Part shown: positions 48,260-57,223 of the stretch, piece by piece | Numbering within the stretch: position 1 is the stretch's first letter | Layout: each line of letters starts with the position of its first letter | DNA from: Pseudomonas guariconensis | GTDB lineage: Bacteria; Pseudomonadota; Gammaproteobacteria; Pseudomonadales; Pseudomonadaceae | DNA: 64,000 nucleotides | Reading direction: 5' to 3' | Assembly: GCF_024127895.1 (NCBI RefSeq) | Contig: NZ_JAMYBK010000001.1 | Span: 434,001 to 498,000, forward strand | Notes under the pieces: generated by a model | What the model was told of the DNA's origin: nothing | Databases searched by the model: none | The model's input: the letters and a program-made list of their open reading frames with translations, nothing else | Translations under genes and position numbers: made by a program

Positions 48260-49066
48260 ATGCGTATGTGCCGTCGTGCTGTAACCGTCCTCGCACTCAG
48301 CCTGCCGCTTTCGGCATGGGCTGCGGTTCCCGTAGTAGATGACAACGCGGGCGGCTATCCGCCTGCGGGTTATGGCACGAGCGGCGCCTATGCCGGGGTG
48401 GGGGCTTCGACTCCCGCCTCTGCACAGGGCCAGCTGTTCATGCAGCTGCAGCAGATGCAGGACCAGATTTCCCGCCAGCAGGGCATCATCGAAGAGCTGC
48501 AGAACGATGTGGCCCGCATGAAGCAGGAGAACCTGGAGCGCTACCAGGATCTGGACCGTCGCATCAACAGTGGTGTCGCACCTGCCGCGACTCCCGAGAA
48601 TTCCTCCACTGGCGGCGCACCGGGTGCCGCCGCCGGTGCTGCCGCTGGCGCCGCCGCCCAACAACCGGCCGCCAGCAGCGAACCAGGTGATCCGGCGAAA
48701 GAGAAGCTCTACTACGACGCGGCTTTCGACCTGATCAAGCAGAAGGACTTCGACAAGGCCAGCCAGGCCTTCAACGCCTTCCTGCGCAAGTACCCCAACA
48801 GCCAGTACGCCGGCAACGCCCAGTACTGGCTCGGCGAGGTGAACCTGGCCAAAGGCGACCTGCAAGGCGCCGGCCAGGCCTTCGCCAAGGTCAGCCAGCT
48901 GTACCCCAAGCACAGCAAGGTGCCTGACTCGCTGTACAAGCTGGCCGATGTCGAACGTCGCCTCGGCCACACCGACAAGGTCAAGGGCATCCTCCAGCAG
49001 GTCATCACCCAGTACCCCGGCACCTCCGCCGCGCAACTGGCCCAGCGCGACCTGCAGAAGCTCTGA
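48260..49066 (+). CDS. cpoB: Cell-division coordinator CpoB (YbgF)
   Basis: A 268-residue periplasmic protein: signal peptide (residues 1-21), coiled-coil trimerisation region (LFMQLQQMQDQISRQQGIIEELQNDVARMKQENLERYQDLDRRI), a Gly/Ala/Pro linker, and three tetratricopeptide repeats in the C-terminal 130 residues. It coordinates peptidoglycan synthesis with outer-membrane constriction. Six bases after pal. Confidence 0.96.
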   Translation: MRMCRRAVTVLALSLPLSAWAAVPVVDDNAGGYPPAGYGTSGAYAGVGASTPASAQGQLFMQLQQMQDQISRQQGIIEELQNDVARMKQENLERYQDLDRRINSGVAPAATPENSSTGGAPGAAAGAAAGAAAQQPAASSEPGDPAKEKLYYDAAFDLIKQKDFDKASQAFNAFLRKYPNSQYAGNAQYWLGEVNLAKGDLQGAGQAFAKVSQLYPKHSKVPDSLYKLADVERRLGHTDKVKGILQQVITQYPGTSAAQLAQRDLQKL

Positions 49067-49083
49067 GCATCGCCGTTCGAAAG

Positions 49084-49109
49084 AAACCCGCGCTCGTCGC
49101 GGGTTTTTT
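49084..49109 (+). terminator. Terminator of the tol-pal-cpoB operon
   Basis: Nine-bp perfect stem AAACCCGCG/CGCGGGTTT with a 5-base loop and T6 run, 17 bases after cpoB. Confidence 0.92.
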
Positions 49110-49225
49110 CGTTAGAATCTTGGCCCTTTTACGTAAACACGCTGCCGCGGATAACGCCATGTCGAGTCCGCGACAGTGCCTGACGGAGGCGGATGGCCTG
49201 TTCAGCTGTCACGCCCGTGGCGACC

Positions 49226-49873
49226 ATGCAAGACACATTACGCATCACCGAAGTCTTTTACTCTTTGCAGGGTGAAACGCGAACGGCTGGGCTGCCCACC
49301 GTTTTCGTGCGCCTGACCGGCTGTCCCCTGCGCTGCCAGTACTGCGACAGTGCCTATGCCTTCAGTGGCGGCAGCATTCGCACCCTCGACTCCATTCTCG
49401 AGCAGGTGGCCGGTTTCCGGCCACGCTACGTCTGCGTCACCGGCGGCGAACCGCTGGCCCAGCCCAACGCGCTGCCCTTGCTCGAGCGGCTGTGCGATGC
49501 CGGCTACGAGGTATCGCTGGAAACCAGCGGTGCCCTGGACATCTCCCGGGTCGATAGCCGCGTGAGCCGTGTGGTCGACCTCAAGACGCCCGGCTCCGAG
49601 GAGGCGCACCGCAACCGCTACGAGAACATCGAGCACCTGACGCGCAACGACCAGGTCAAGTTCGTCATCTGTTCCCGCGAGGACTACGACTGGGCGGTAT
49701 CGAAGCTGATCCAGTACAACCTCGACCAGCGGGCCGGCGAGGTGCTGTTCTCGCCCAGCCATCACCAGGTCGATGCCACGGCGCTTGCCGACTGGATCGT
49801 CGCCGACAACCTGCCCGTGCGCTTCCAGCTGCAGTTGCACAAGCTGCTGTGGAATGACGAGCCGGGCCGCTGA
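49226..49873 (+). CDS. queE: 7-carboxy-7-deazaguanine synthase QueE
   Basis: A radical-SAM enzyme making CDG in preQ0/queuosine synthesis. The 215-residue protein has the cluster motif CPLRCQYC (CxxxCxxC) near residues 31-38 and a [10 protein letters not shown] motif near 73. I start at ATG 49226 ([17 protein letters not shown]); an ATG 33 bases earlier is possible. Followed by queC after 14 bases. Confidence 0.95.
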   Translation: MQDTLRITEVFYSLQGETRTAGLPTVFVRLTGCPLRCQYCDSAYAFSGGSIRTLDSILEQVAGFRPRYVCVTGGEPLAQPNALPLLERLCDAGYEVSLETSGALDISRVDSRVSRVVDLKTPGSEEAHRNRYENIEHLTRNDQVKFVICSREDYDWAVSKLIQYNLDQRAGEVLFSPSHHQVDATALADWIVADNLPVRFQLQLHKLLWNDEPGR

Positions 49874-49887
49874 CAGGAGAAAAAGAC

Positions 49888-50562
49888 ATGACAGAAAAAC
49901 GCGCGGTAATCCTGCTTTCCGGTGGCCTGGACTCGGCCACTGTGGTGGCCATGGCCAAGGCCGAAGGCTACAGCTGCTACACCATGAGTTTCGACTACGG
50001 TCAGCGCCATCGCGCCGAACTCGACGCCGCGGCTCGGGTCGCCCGTGACCTGGGCGTGATCGAGCACAAGGTGATCGGTCTGAACCTCAACGGTATCGGT
50101 GGTTCGGCCCTGACCGACAGCAGCATCGACGTGCCCGAGGCGCCGGGCGACGGCATCCCGGTGACCTACGTGCCGGCCCGCAACACGGTGTTCCTGTCCC
50201 TGGCCCTGGGCTGGGCAGAGGTGCTGGAGGCCCGTGACATTTTCATCGGTGTCAACGCCGTGGACTACTCCGGTTACCCGGACTGCCGCCCGGAATTCGT
50301 CGAGGCTTTCGAGCGCATGGCCAACCTGGCGACCAAGGCCGGGGTCGAGGGGCAGGGCTTCCGTATCCAGGCACCGCTGCAGAACTTGAGCAAGGCGCAG
50401 ATCATCCAGGCCGGTATCGCCCGTGGCGTGGACTACAGTCTTACGGTTTCCTGCTACCAGGCCGACGATCAGGGCCGCGCTTGCGGCAAATGCGACAGCT
50501 GCCGCCTGCGCGCCGAAGGCTTCAAGGCGGCCGGTGTCGAGGATCCGACGAACTATTTTTGA
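49888..50562 (+). CDS. queC: 7-cyano-7-deazaguanine synthase QueC
   Basis: A 224-residue ATP-dependent enzyme converting CDG to preQ0. PP-loop [15 protein letters not shown] near residues 8-22; the C-terminal zinc site uses the cysteines of [21 protein letters not shown]. Shares a transcript with queE; the two provide successive steps. Confidence 0.97.
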   Translation: MTEKRAVILLSGGLDSATVVAMAKAEGYSCYTMSFDYGQRHRAELDAAARVARDLGVIEHKVIGLNLNGIGGSALTDSSIDVPEAPGDGIPVTYVPARNTVFLSLALGWAEVLEARDIFIGVNAVDYSGYPDCRPEFVEAFERMANLATKAGVEGQGFRIQAPLQNLSKAQIIQAGIARGVDYSLTVSCYQADDQGRACGKCDSCRLRAEGFKAAGVEDPTNYF

Positions 50563-50581
50563 AAAAAGTTGCGATGGGGTG

Positions 50582-50609
50582 TTGATTTCCCGTTAGAAAT
50601 CAGTATTAT
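50582..50609 (+). promoter_or_regulatory. Promoter of tRNA-Lys
   Basis: TTGATT (50582-50587) and TATTAT (50604-50609) with a 16-bp spacer, 15 bases before the mature tRNA 5' end. Confidence 0.65.
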
Positions 50610-50623
50610 ACGCGCCATCCAAC

Positions 50624-50699
50624 GGGTCGTTAGCTCAGTTGGTAGAGCAGTTGGCTTTTAACCAATTGGTCGAAGGTTCGAGTCCTTCACGACCCACCA
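50624..50699 (+). tRNA. tRNA-Lys (TTT)
   Basis: A 76-nt tRNA with encoded CCA. Acceptor stem GGGTCGT/ACGACCC, D-loop AGCTCAGTTGGTAGAGC, anticodon loop CTTTTAA reading AAA/AAG, and T-loop GGTTCGAGTCC are all standard. It follows queC, as in P. aeruginosa. Confidence 0.98.
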
Positions 50700-50706
50700 T
50701 ATATAT

Positions 50707-50738
50707 GAAATAGCCCACCTATCATGGTGGGCTATTTC
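50707..50738 (+). terminator. tRNA-Lys terminator
   Basis: Thirteen-bp perfect stem GAAATAGCCCACC/GGTGGGCTATTTC with a 6-base loop, 7 bases after the tRNA. Confidence 0.9.
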
Positions 50739-50895
50739 ATTTCTGCTCCAGAAAAATCAAGGGTTTGGGCTCATGCGGCGGGTGACGGCTGCTGTATTGC
50801 GTTCCCTGGTTCCAGATCCATTTGATCTTTCTCGGGGGCTCAGTGATTGTCTTACCGTTATGGCATCGGGTATACCTTGATGCTACCTAGCTATC

Positions 50896-51222
50896 ATGGA
50901 GTGGCGGGAAGTGGATGCCTCCAAGCGATTGGCTGAGTGCCAGAGTTGCCGTCACCAAATGGTGCCAAGGGTCGTCTTCAGGGATGGGGAGCCTTCGTAC
51001 TCCATCTGCCCATTTTGTGGCCAGAAGTACAAGGATTTTATCGCGCCAAGCGCGTGGGCTTTTCCGTTGGGGCTCTTCTTGGGCCGATTATGGAAGATGG
51101 CGCCTGTCGAGGGTGGGTTCGTCAAGTTGATGGCGAGGTTTCGCCTGGGCGTAAAGCCTGCAAAACTTATTTTTTGTGCTTTGAAAGTGGCTTTCATATT
51201 TTGGCTTTTGGCCAGGCGTTGA
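50896..51222 (+). CDS. Small zinc-ribbon membrane protein, function unknown
   Basis: A 108-residue protein. The N-terminal half has two CxxC pairs (ECQSCRHQMVPR and SICPFCGQKY), a zinc-ribbon pattern; the rest has two weakly hydrophobic stretches (about 52-66 and 91-106) that could be membrane segments. Base composition and codon use are less GC-biased than in neighbouring genes, and it sits between a tRNA gene and a repeat pair, hinting at recent arrival. The start could also be slightly downstream. No named function. Confidence 0.55.
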   Translation: MEWREVDASKRLAECQSCRHQMVPRVVFRDGEPSYSICPFCGQKYKDFIAPSAWAFPLGLFLGRLWKMAPVEGGFVKLMARFRLGVKPAKLIFCALKVAFIFWLLARR

Positions 51223-51267
51223 GGTCAATGCCAGTCGGTTAAGTGGCATTGGGGCTGCGCTGCAGCC

Positions 51268-51360
51268 CATCGCCGGCAAGCCGGCTCCCACAGAGGGGCT
51301 CTGCATGGCCCGTGATTTTTGAGCGCCGCCGGTCTTGTGGGAGCCGGCTTGCCGGCGATG
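51268..51360. repeat. Inverted pair of REP sequences
   Basis: Two exact 25-bp complementary arms, at 51268-51292 and 51336-51360, with the core GCCGGCAAGCCGGCTCCCAC characteristic of P. putida REP elements, separated by 43 bases. Each arm has its own inner dyad CCGGC/GCCGG. Confidence 0.85.
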
Positions 51361-51472
51361 GGGCGCGAAGCGGCCCCCAAAATGGCAACTGAAATATTTT
51401 CCCTGTCGAAGAACGGATGGCCTGCACGGTGATGCCCGTGCTCCCTGCAAGCCGCTCGCGATTGCCGGTGTT

Positions 51473-52444
51473 CTACTCGGCCCATTCCGGGTCGCCGGTG
51501 AACACCACCGTGAGCCAGCGATCCGGCCCTTCGCCGCCGATGGCCGCGCCGATCTCGTCGCGCAGGGCGTCCCACTCGGCGATCGTCCTGGCTGCCAGGG
51601 TGGCCGGTACGATGAAGTACAGTTCGATCTCCCGCGAGCGTCCGACCTTGGCGACATAGGCACGATAGGATTGCAGGCCGTGCCGGCTGACGAAGGTCTG
51701 GGCGACTTCGTCGACATGCTGCTTCAGGTCGCTCGGGGTCACCAGGAACATGTCCGCCAGCGCCTGGCGCACCACCGACATCGGCAGCGGGATGATGACC
51801 AGGCAGACCAGGGCCAGCACGGCTGGGTCGATGTACGGCGAGAGCCATTGCCACTTCGTGCCCTGCACCGCATAGCCGAAACAGAAGGCGACCAGTAGCG
51901 CGGCGGTGATGCTGGCCGACATCACCCAGCCCTTGACGTCCATGCGCACGAAGTCAGAGCCGATCCCACGGTTGGCGCGGGCCTCGACGACGGCGATGGC
52001 CACGCAGGCGGCGACGGTGACCAGCGCATAGACCAGCGCCACGCCGAATTCCAGTTCACGGCCGCCTTCGAGCAGGCTGCTGACGGCGTTGATCAAGGCA
52101 TAGATGGCCACGCCAGTGAGCAGGATGCCATTGAGTGCCAGGACCATCGGCTCCAGGTGCCAGAACCCCATGGTGAAGCGTTCGCGCAGCTTGCGTGAGA
52201 GCTGCGTGGCCCTGGCGTGGGCGGTGATCAACCTGACCACCACCAGGGACAGGCCGCTCATGCTGGCGTCGACCAGCGAATACACGCCGTCGAAAATGAT
52301 TGAGAACGAGCCCGAGGCCAGACCGAAAGCGATGCCGATGCTGGCGATGAACAGGGTCACGGCGATGGACATGCGTAGCAGGCCCTGTTCGCTATTCAGG
52401 TCGAAGAGTGGGGTTTTGCTCGGTGTTTCCATGATCGGGCTCAT
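51473..52444 (-). CDS. Cation-diffusion-facilitator family exporter
   Basis: A 323-residue inner-membrane transporter with about six membrane helices and a C-terminal cytoplasmic domain. SLVDASMSGLSLVVVRL (residues near 56-72) and DVKGWVMSASITA near 168 correspond to the metal-site helices 2 and 5, with Asp in both but without a typical HxxxD in helix 5. The metal (Zn, Fe, Mn or another) cannot be assigned. MSPIMETPS or METPS could be the true N-terminus. Confidence 0.82.
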   Translation of the reverse strand: MSPIMETPSKTPLFDLNSEQGLLRMSIAVTLFIASIGIAFGLASGSFSIIFDGVYSLVDASMSGLSLVVVRLITAHARATQLSRKLRERFTMGFWHLEPMVLALNGILLTGVAIYALINAVSSLLEGGRELEFGVALVYALVTVAACVAIAVVEARANRGIGSDFVRMDVKGWVMSASITAALLVAFCFGYAVQGTKWQWLSPYIDPAVLALVCLVIIPLPMSVVRQALADMFLVTPSDLKQHVDEVAQTFVSRHGLQSYRAYVAKVGRSREIELYFIVPATLAARTIAEWDALRDEIGAAIGGEGPDRWLTVVFTGDPEWAE

Positions 52445-52475
52445 TCAGGTGGTGCCGGGGTGCTTGTACTGGTCC

Positions 52476-52559
52476 ATTCGCGGGCAAGCCCGCTCCCACG
52501 CAGACCGCGCCGTTCCTGAGAGCGGTACCGAGCCTGTGGAAGCGGGCTTGTCCGCGAAT
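52476..52559. repeat. Inverted pair of REP sequences
   Basis: Arms at 52476-52500 and 52535-52559 share ATTCGCGGGCAAGCCCGCT with small differences and face each other across 34 bases, between the exporter start and the chemoreceptor stop. Same family as the P. putida REP with CGGGCAAGCCCG core. Confidence 0.8.
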
Positions 52560-52572
52560 GGGCCGCTACAGG

Positions 52573-54693
52573 CTAGACGCGAAACTGTTCCATCAATGCC
52601 TGTTGCTGGTTGGCCAGGCGGTTCAGTGCCTGGCTGATCCGTGCCGACTCGTCCGCCTGGCCAGATAGCGACTCGGTCACGTCGCGGATGCCAGCCACGT
52701 TGCGGTTGACCTCCTCGGCCACGGCGCTCTGTTCCTCGGCGGCCGAAGCGATCTGCAGGTTCATGTCGCTGATCACCGCCACCGCCTCGCCGATACGCTG
52801 CAGGGCGGGCAGGGCCTGTTCCATTCGCGTGGCGCTGTCCTGAGCCTGGCGCTGGCTCTCGTTCATGGCGCCGACCACGTCATGGGTACCTTGTTGCAGG
52901 CCTTCGATCACCTGGCGGATCTCCTCCACCGAGACCTGGGTACGTTGGGCCAGGCTGCGCACTTCGTCGGCGACCACGGCGAAGCCACGGCCGGCTTCGC
53001 CTGCACGGGCAGCCTCGATGGCGGCGTTGAGCGCCAGCAGGTTGGTCTGCTCGGCGATGGTCCGGATCACCTCGAGCACCGAGCCGATCTGCTCGCTACG
53101 CCCTGCCAGCGAACGGGCCTGGCCCATGGCCGTGTCCATGTCGTCCGCCAGCCGGTCGATGGCCTGGCGGGTGGCGGCGACCAGTTCCAGGCCCTCGCGC
53201 GTGGCCTGGTCGGCACCGCGCGCGGCTTGGGCCGCCTGGGCCGCGTTATGGGCGACGTCGTGGGCGGTGGCGCTCATCTCGTTGGCGGCGGTGGCTACTT
53301 GCTCGATCTCCCGCTGCTGCTGTTGCATGCCGCTGCTGGTCTGGCTGGCGATGGCGGCAGACTGGTCGGCGGTGCCGCGGGCTTCCTGCAGCGAGCCCTT
53401 GACCTGGGCGATCACCGGCTGGAGCTTGTCGAGGAAGCGGTTGAACCACGCGCTCAACTGGCCCAGTTCGTCGTCCCTGGCATAGTCCAGGCGCCGGGTC
53501 AGGTCGCCTTCGCCGCTGGCGATGTCGCGCAGGCGCTCGGCCACGGCGAGAATCGGCCGGGTCACGCCCCGGGCGGTCAGCCAGACCAGCAACAGCCCGA
53601 GCACGGCGGCGGCCAGGCCGATCAGCAGGCTGGTGAGGTTGGCCTGTTGGTTGTACGCGTCCAGGCGCTGGTTGAGGGCGATGGCTGGCGCCTGCAGCAC
53701 GGGCTCCGGGAGTTCCAGCAGCACCTGCCAGGGCGCTGCGTCGGGGATCGGCGCGAATGGCCGGGAGATGTGCATCAGGCCGTCATCCAGACGCTCCAGC
53801 GCCTGGCCGGTGCGCAGGGTGTCGGCCAGGGAGCGGTCGTCGAAGGCCCGCTCCAGCGGCTTGCTCAATTGCGTATTGTCGCGGCTGTGCCCGGCCAGCA
53901 GGCCTGCGGGGCTGACGATACTGACCTCTCCCCGGCCGTCGAACAGTTCCTGGCGACCGGCCAGGCTCAATTGCTGCAGGTTGTCCAGGCCGATGTCCAG
54001 GCCGACCACGCCGATCACCTTGCCACCCTCCAGCAAGGGCAGGGCGATGCTGGTCATCAGTACCTGGTGGCCGTTGACCTCGTCGAAATACGGGTCGAGC
54101 ACGCAGGCCCTGGCCGTTTCCTGGGGGCAGGTCAGCCAGCGGTTGTAGGGCGAGCCGTTGGCGGCGGGGCTGGTATCGGCGAGCATCGATTCGGGCATGG
54201 CCTCGGCCTCCAGGGTGCCGGGGCGGGGTTGCGACCAGTACAGCGAGAAGCGGCCGCTGTCGTTGCTGCCCAGTGCGTCCTGGCCGATGAAGCGGGTGTC
54301 CTGCTGGTCCAGGGCGTCGGGTTGGAATACCAGGTACAGGCCGATCAGCTCCGGGTTCGCGGCCAGTGCGGCGCGCGCCTGGGTGACCAGTTCGCTGCGC
54401 AGGTCGGTATTGCCATGCGCCTTGAGTACCTGCACCAGGCGGGCGAAGCCGTTGCCGTACTGATAGGCATCCATGAAGTAGCGCTCGATGCGCAGGGCCT
54501 GGGTCTCGGCGTGGGCCTGCAGGCGCAGGCGGGCACCATGGTCGAGTAGCTCGGTGTTGGCTTGGAAGACCTGCACCGCACTACGCCGGGCCTGGGTCAG
54601 CGACGTGGCCACCAGCAGGGCGACGATGGCCACCAGGCACAGGCCGGCGAGGAGGGTGATCTTCCATTGGATGGAGAGGCGGCGCAGGGGCAT
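52573..54693 (-). CDS. mcpU: Methyl-accepting chemotaxis protein, McpU-like (dCache sensor)
   Basis: A 706-residue chemoreceptor: membrane helix at about 12-34, a periplasmic double-Cache sensor to about 355, second helix at about 360-382, HAMP ([29 protein letters not shown]), then a signalling domain with hairpin tip [43 protein letters not shown]. Its place between queC and nadA and the sensor segment [22 protein letters not shown] point to P. putida McpU, which binds putrescine, cadaverine and spermidine. ATG 54693 has AAGGA upstream. Ligand is inferred from the orthologue. Confidence 0.85.
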   Translation of the reverse strand: MPLRRLSIQWKITLLAGLCLVAIVALLVATSLTQARRSAVQVFQANTELLDHGARLRLQAHAETQALRIERYFMDAYQYGNGFARLVQVLKAHGNTDLRSELVTQARAALAANPELIGLYLVFQPDALDQQDTRFIGQDALGSNDSGRFSLYWSQPRPGTLEAEAMPESMLADTSPAANGSPYNRWLTCPQETARACVLDPYFDEVNGHQVLMTSIALPLLEGGKVIGVVGLDIGLDNLQQLSLAGRQELFDGRGEVSIVSPAGLLAGHSRDNTQLSKPLERAFDDRSLADTLRTGQALERLDDGLMHISRPFAPIPDAAPWQVLLELPEPVLQAPAIALNQRLDAYNQQANLTSLLIGLAAAVLGLLLVWLTARGVTRPILAVAERLRDIASGEGDLTRRLDYARDDELGQLSAWFNRFLDKLQPVIAQVKGSLQEARGTADQSAAIASQTSSGMQQQQREIEQVATAANEMSATAHDVAHNAAQAAQAARGADQATREGLELVAATRQAIDRLADDMDTAMGQARSLAGRSEQIGSVLEVIRTIAEQTNLLALNAAIEAARAGEAGRGFAVVADEVRSLAQRTQVSVEEIRQVIEGLQQGTHDVVGAMNESQRQAQDSATRMEQALPALQRIGEAVAVISDMNLQIASAAEEQSAVAEEVNRNVAGIRDVTESLSGQADESARISQALNRLANQQQALMEQFRV

Positions 54694-54756
54694 GGGGCTT
54701 TCCTTCTCGATCGAAGACAACGCCCGCGCTCTGGCGCGGGCGTTGTCGGCAGGGTC

Positions 54757-54945
54757 TCATTCGGCGATATAGCTCGGTGGCGCTACCCGGAAGGCCTTTG
54801 TCAGCCAGGTCAGGTATAGCACGCCAACCACGACGATATTCACTGCCGGCGTCTTGTGGCGCGGGTGCAGGCGGGCGAACAGCCGCCGGGGATCACCTTC
54901 TGCGGCGGGTGACGGGCGCGGCAAGGGCGAGCGGGTGGGCTCCAT
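54757..54945 (-). pseudogene. Remnant of an APC-family amino-acid/polyamine permease
   Basis: A 62-residue frame. RRLFARLHPRHKTPAVNIVVVGVLYLTW matches the loop and helix start found in the last third of APC permeases, but it then jumps directly to LTKAFRVAPPSYIAE, which resembles the extreme C-terminus of such proteins. About 100 internal residues and everything before the loop are missing, so it looks like a deletion remnant. A good ribosome site (AAAGG, 8 bases before ATG) remains, so a small peptide could be made. Confidence 0.5.
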
Positions 54946-54954
54946 GTTGTTCAC

Positions 54955-55386
54955 CTTTCTTGTAGGAGCGGGAGCTGGCGCGGCGGGTTTGCCTGTATCA
55001 GGGCTGGCAGGGGGGCAACGTAGGAGGTGGCGCGTGAGGGCAGGGGCGGATGGGGGTCATGGCAGCGCTGTTCTTCTTCGTTATGTTGGGCGCGGAGCTG
55101 GGTGGGAAAAATAAAAAACGAAAGGTGTCTATGTGTCAAGTGTAATACGACAAATTATTACTTTTACAGAAAATTATCGGTGTGTTTAACGATTTAATTA
55201 GGGGTTTTTGCATGTAAAAGGTGATTTATATAGATTTTTGCGTTCAAAAAAATTAACGATTGCGACGCAAGGTGCAATTTCCCAGGCAGGGCCGCCGCCC
55301 GTGCTGCGGACAATGGTAATCTTGGTGCACCGCGTCGCGCCCTGTGCCGCGCATCCCGCCCTTATGGACAGCAATCGGTTCTATTC
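54955..55386. other. Intergenic region with AT-rich island
   Basis: No gene seen. A single REP-like arm lies near 54960-54985. From about 55100 to 55290 the sequence is strikingly AT-rich against its surroundings, with many A/T runs, a pattern favoured by MvaT/H-NS-like silencers. The promoter of the following DUF945 gene must lie in its right part. No Shine-Dalgarno stronger than a weak A/G stretch is seen before ATG 55387. Confidence 0.5.
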
Positions 55387-56895
55387 ATGAAGAAATCAGT
55401 AGGCATCCTTTCCGGCCTGGCCGTTGTCATCGCCGTCGCAACCACTGCTGGCGCCTGGTACACCGGCACGCACCTGCCCGCGGAACTGGAGCGCTCCGTC
55501 GCCCGTGGCAACGAGCAGTTGCAAAAGACCATGGCCGGCACCGGTGGCAGCATGACCCTCGAACTGGCCTCGCTCGAGCAGCGCTTTTTCACCAGTACCG
55601 CGCACTACCGGCTCAAGGCCAAGGATGTCTGGCTGGGCGAGGGCGAGCCGCTGAACTTCGATCTCGGTATCGTTGACCAGATCGAGCACGGCCCGTTTCC
55701 CTGGTCGCGGATCAAGGCCCTGAAGCTGATGCCGGTCATGGCCACCAGCAACAGCGTGCTGGAGAAGGACGACTTCACCGCAGCCTGGTTCACTGCCGCT
55801 GGCGACAAGACACCATTGGCCGGCCAGGTCAGCCTGGGCTATGGCGGCGGCATCGAGAGCGACATCCGCCTGGCGCCACTCAAGCTCAGCGAGGAGAACG
55901 GCAGCACCCTCGACTTCTCTGGCATGCAACTGCTGCTGCGTGGCGATCGCGACGGCAAGGTGGTGAAGATCGACGGTCACGCCGACAGGCTGGAGATGAA
56001 CCTGGCCGGTGACGAGCATCCGCCGATCAAGTTCCTGCTCAACGGCTTCAAGGTCGATGGTGACCTGGCCGGGATCGGCCACGACATGATCTACGTGGGC
56101 AACCTCGACCTGGCCCTGGCCGAGACCCAGGTCACCCTCGGGCCGCAGCAGGATGTACTGGTGCTCAAGGGGCTGGAGCAGAACAACCGCTACGACGCCG
56201 AAGGCCAGGACAAGCTGTCCGGCCGCCTGGAATACAAGGTCGCCGATATCACTTATGCCGGCCGTGCCGTGGGCAGCGGGGAGATGGTCTGGACCATGAA
56301 GTCCCTGGATATCCCGGCCATGCAAGCGCTGCTCGCCTGGTACCAGACCAAGATGCCGCAGGTGCAGCAGGCTGCCGCCCAGGGTGAGCCCCTGCCGTCG
56401 CTCGACATGACTGCCCAGGAGCAGGCCAAGGTCCAGGCCGATCTGCAGAAGATGCTCGCCGCCAAGCCACAGTTGGCCCTGGAGAACCTGTCGTTCAAGA
56501 CAGCCAATGGCGAGAGCCGTTTCAACCTGGCGGTCGACTTGGCCAGCCCCACGTCCTTCGACTTGCCGCCTGAGCAGTTGGGCAAGCAATTGGTCACCCG
56601 CTTGCAGGGCAAGCTGACACTGTCCAAGCCGATGATCGGCGACCTGGCGACCCTGCAGGCGCTGCTCGAGGGCCAGACCGATGCCCAGTTCATCGCCCGG
56701 CAGTCCAGCCAGGCGGGCGAAATGGTCGGCATGATGGCGCTGCAGAGCGGCATGGCCACGGTCGAGGGCGACGATGTGGTATCGAGCCTGCACTATGCCG
56801 ATGGCATGGTCGATTTCAACGGCCGGAAGATGACCGTCGAGGAGTTCGCCATGCTTCTCAATGCCCACCTGGCTGCGTTGGCGCCGCAGGGCTGA
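55387..56895 (+). CDS. YdgA-family protein (DUF945)
   Basis: A 502-residue protein with an N-terminal signal or anchor helix (residues 5-25), followed by the DUF945 region. Segments such as LASLEQRFFTSTAHYRL near 60, DIEHGPFPW-like VDQIEHGPFPWSRI near 100, and a C-terminal half with KPMIGDLATLQALL are typical of E. coli YdgA/YihF relatives. Probably periplasmic and attached to the inner membrane; biochemical role unknown. Confidence 0.85.
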   Translation: MKKSVGILSGLAVVIAVATTAGAWYTGTHLPAELERSVARGNEQLQKTMAGTGGSMTLELASLEQRFFTSTAHYRLKAKDVWLGEGEPLNFDLGIVDQIEHGPFPWSRIKALKLMPVMATSNSVLEKDDFTAAWFTAAGDKTPLAGQVSLGYGGGIESDIRLAPLKLSEENGSTLDFSGMQLLLRGDRDGKVVKIDGHADRLEMNLAGDEHPPIKFLLNGFKVDGDLAGIGHDMIYVGNLDLALAETQVTLGPQQDVLVLKGLEQNNRYDAEGQDKLSGRLEYKVADITYAGRAVGSGEMVWTMKSLDIPAMQALLAWYQTKMPQVQQAAAQGEPLPSLDMTAQEQAKVQADLQKMLAAKPQLALENLSFKTANGESRFNLAVDLASPTSFDLPPEQLGKQLVTRLQGKLTLSKPMIGDLATLQALLEGQTDAQFIARQSSQAGEMVGMMALQSGMATVEGDDVVSSLHYADGMVDFNGRKMTVEEFAMLLNAHLAALAPQG

Positions 56896-57223
56896 TACCC
56901 CGGGTGGTGTTCTGCGCCCTTTTAGCGACACAAGGCCGCTCCCACACAGCGCTGATGACAAAACAGCGCCAGTTTGTGGGAGCAGGCCTGTCGAGGCGCC
57001 GAACCGCCACGAATAGACCAGGAAGATTGCCCTGACCCACTCGCCCGGTAAAAAGCGCTTTTGAATTGTCTCGATTGTCTGTAGCCTTCGGCGTCCGATA
57101 ATAATCCGTGCCCGCAGATGGGCCGCGATGGCCCGCCTGGCCATCCGGCACCTGTTAGCCGATCTGCCAGGGCCGGGTGTTACACTCGATTGACGCGCAC
57201 ATGCGCCCGCAGGTCCAGCGATC
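56896..57223. repeat. Intergenic stretch with degenerate REP pair
   Basis: About 330 bases before nadA. Arms near 56930-56946 (AAGGCCGCTCCCACA part) and 56975-56992 (TGTGGGAGCAGGCCT part) face each other and resemble a decayed REP pair. The nadA promoter region follows; no gene is visible. Confidence 0.55.

Noticed and set aside
49110..49225. Possible preQ1 riboswitch before queE
   Set aside because: No preQ1-I type hairpin with the A-rich tail or preQ1-II core could be recognised; only a terminator and promoter-like sequence are seen.
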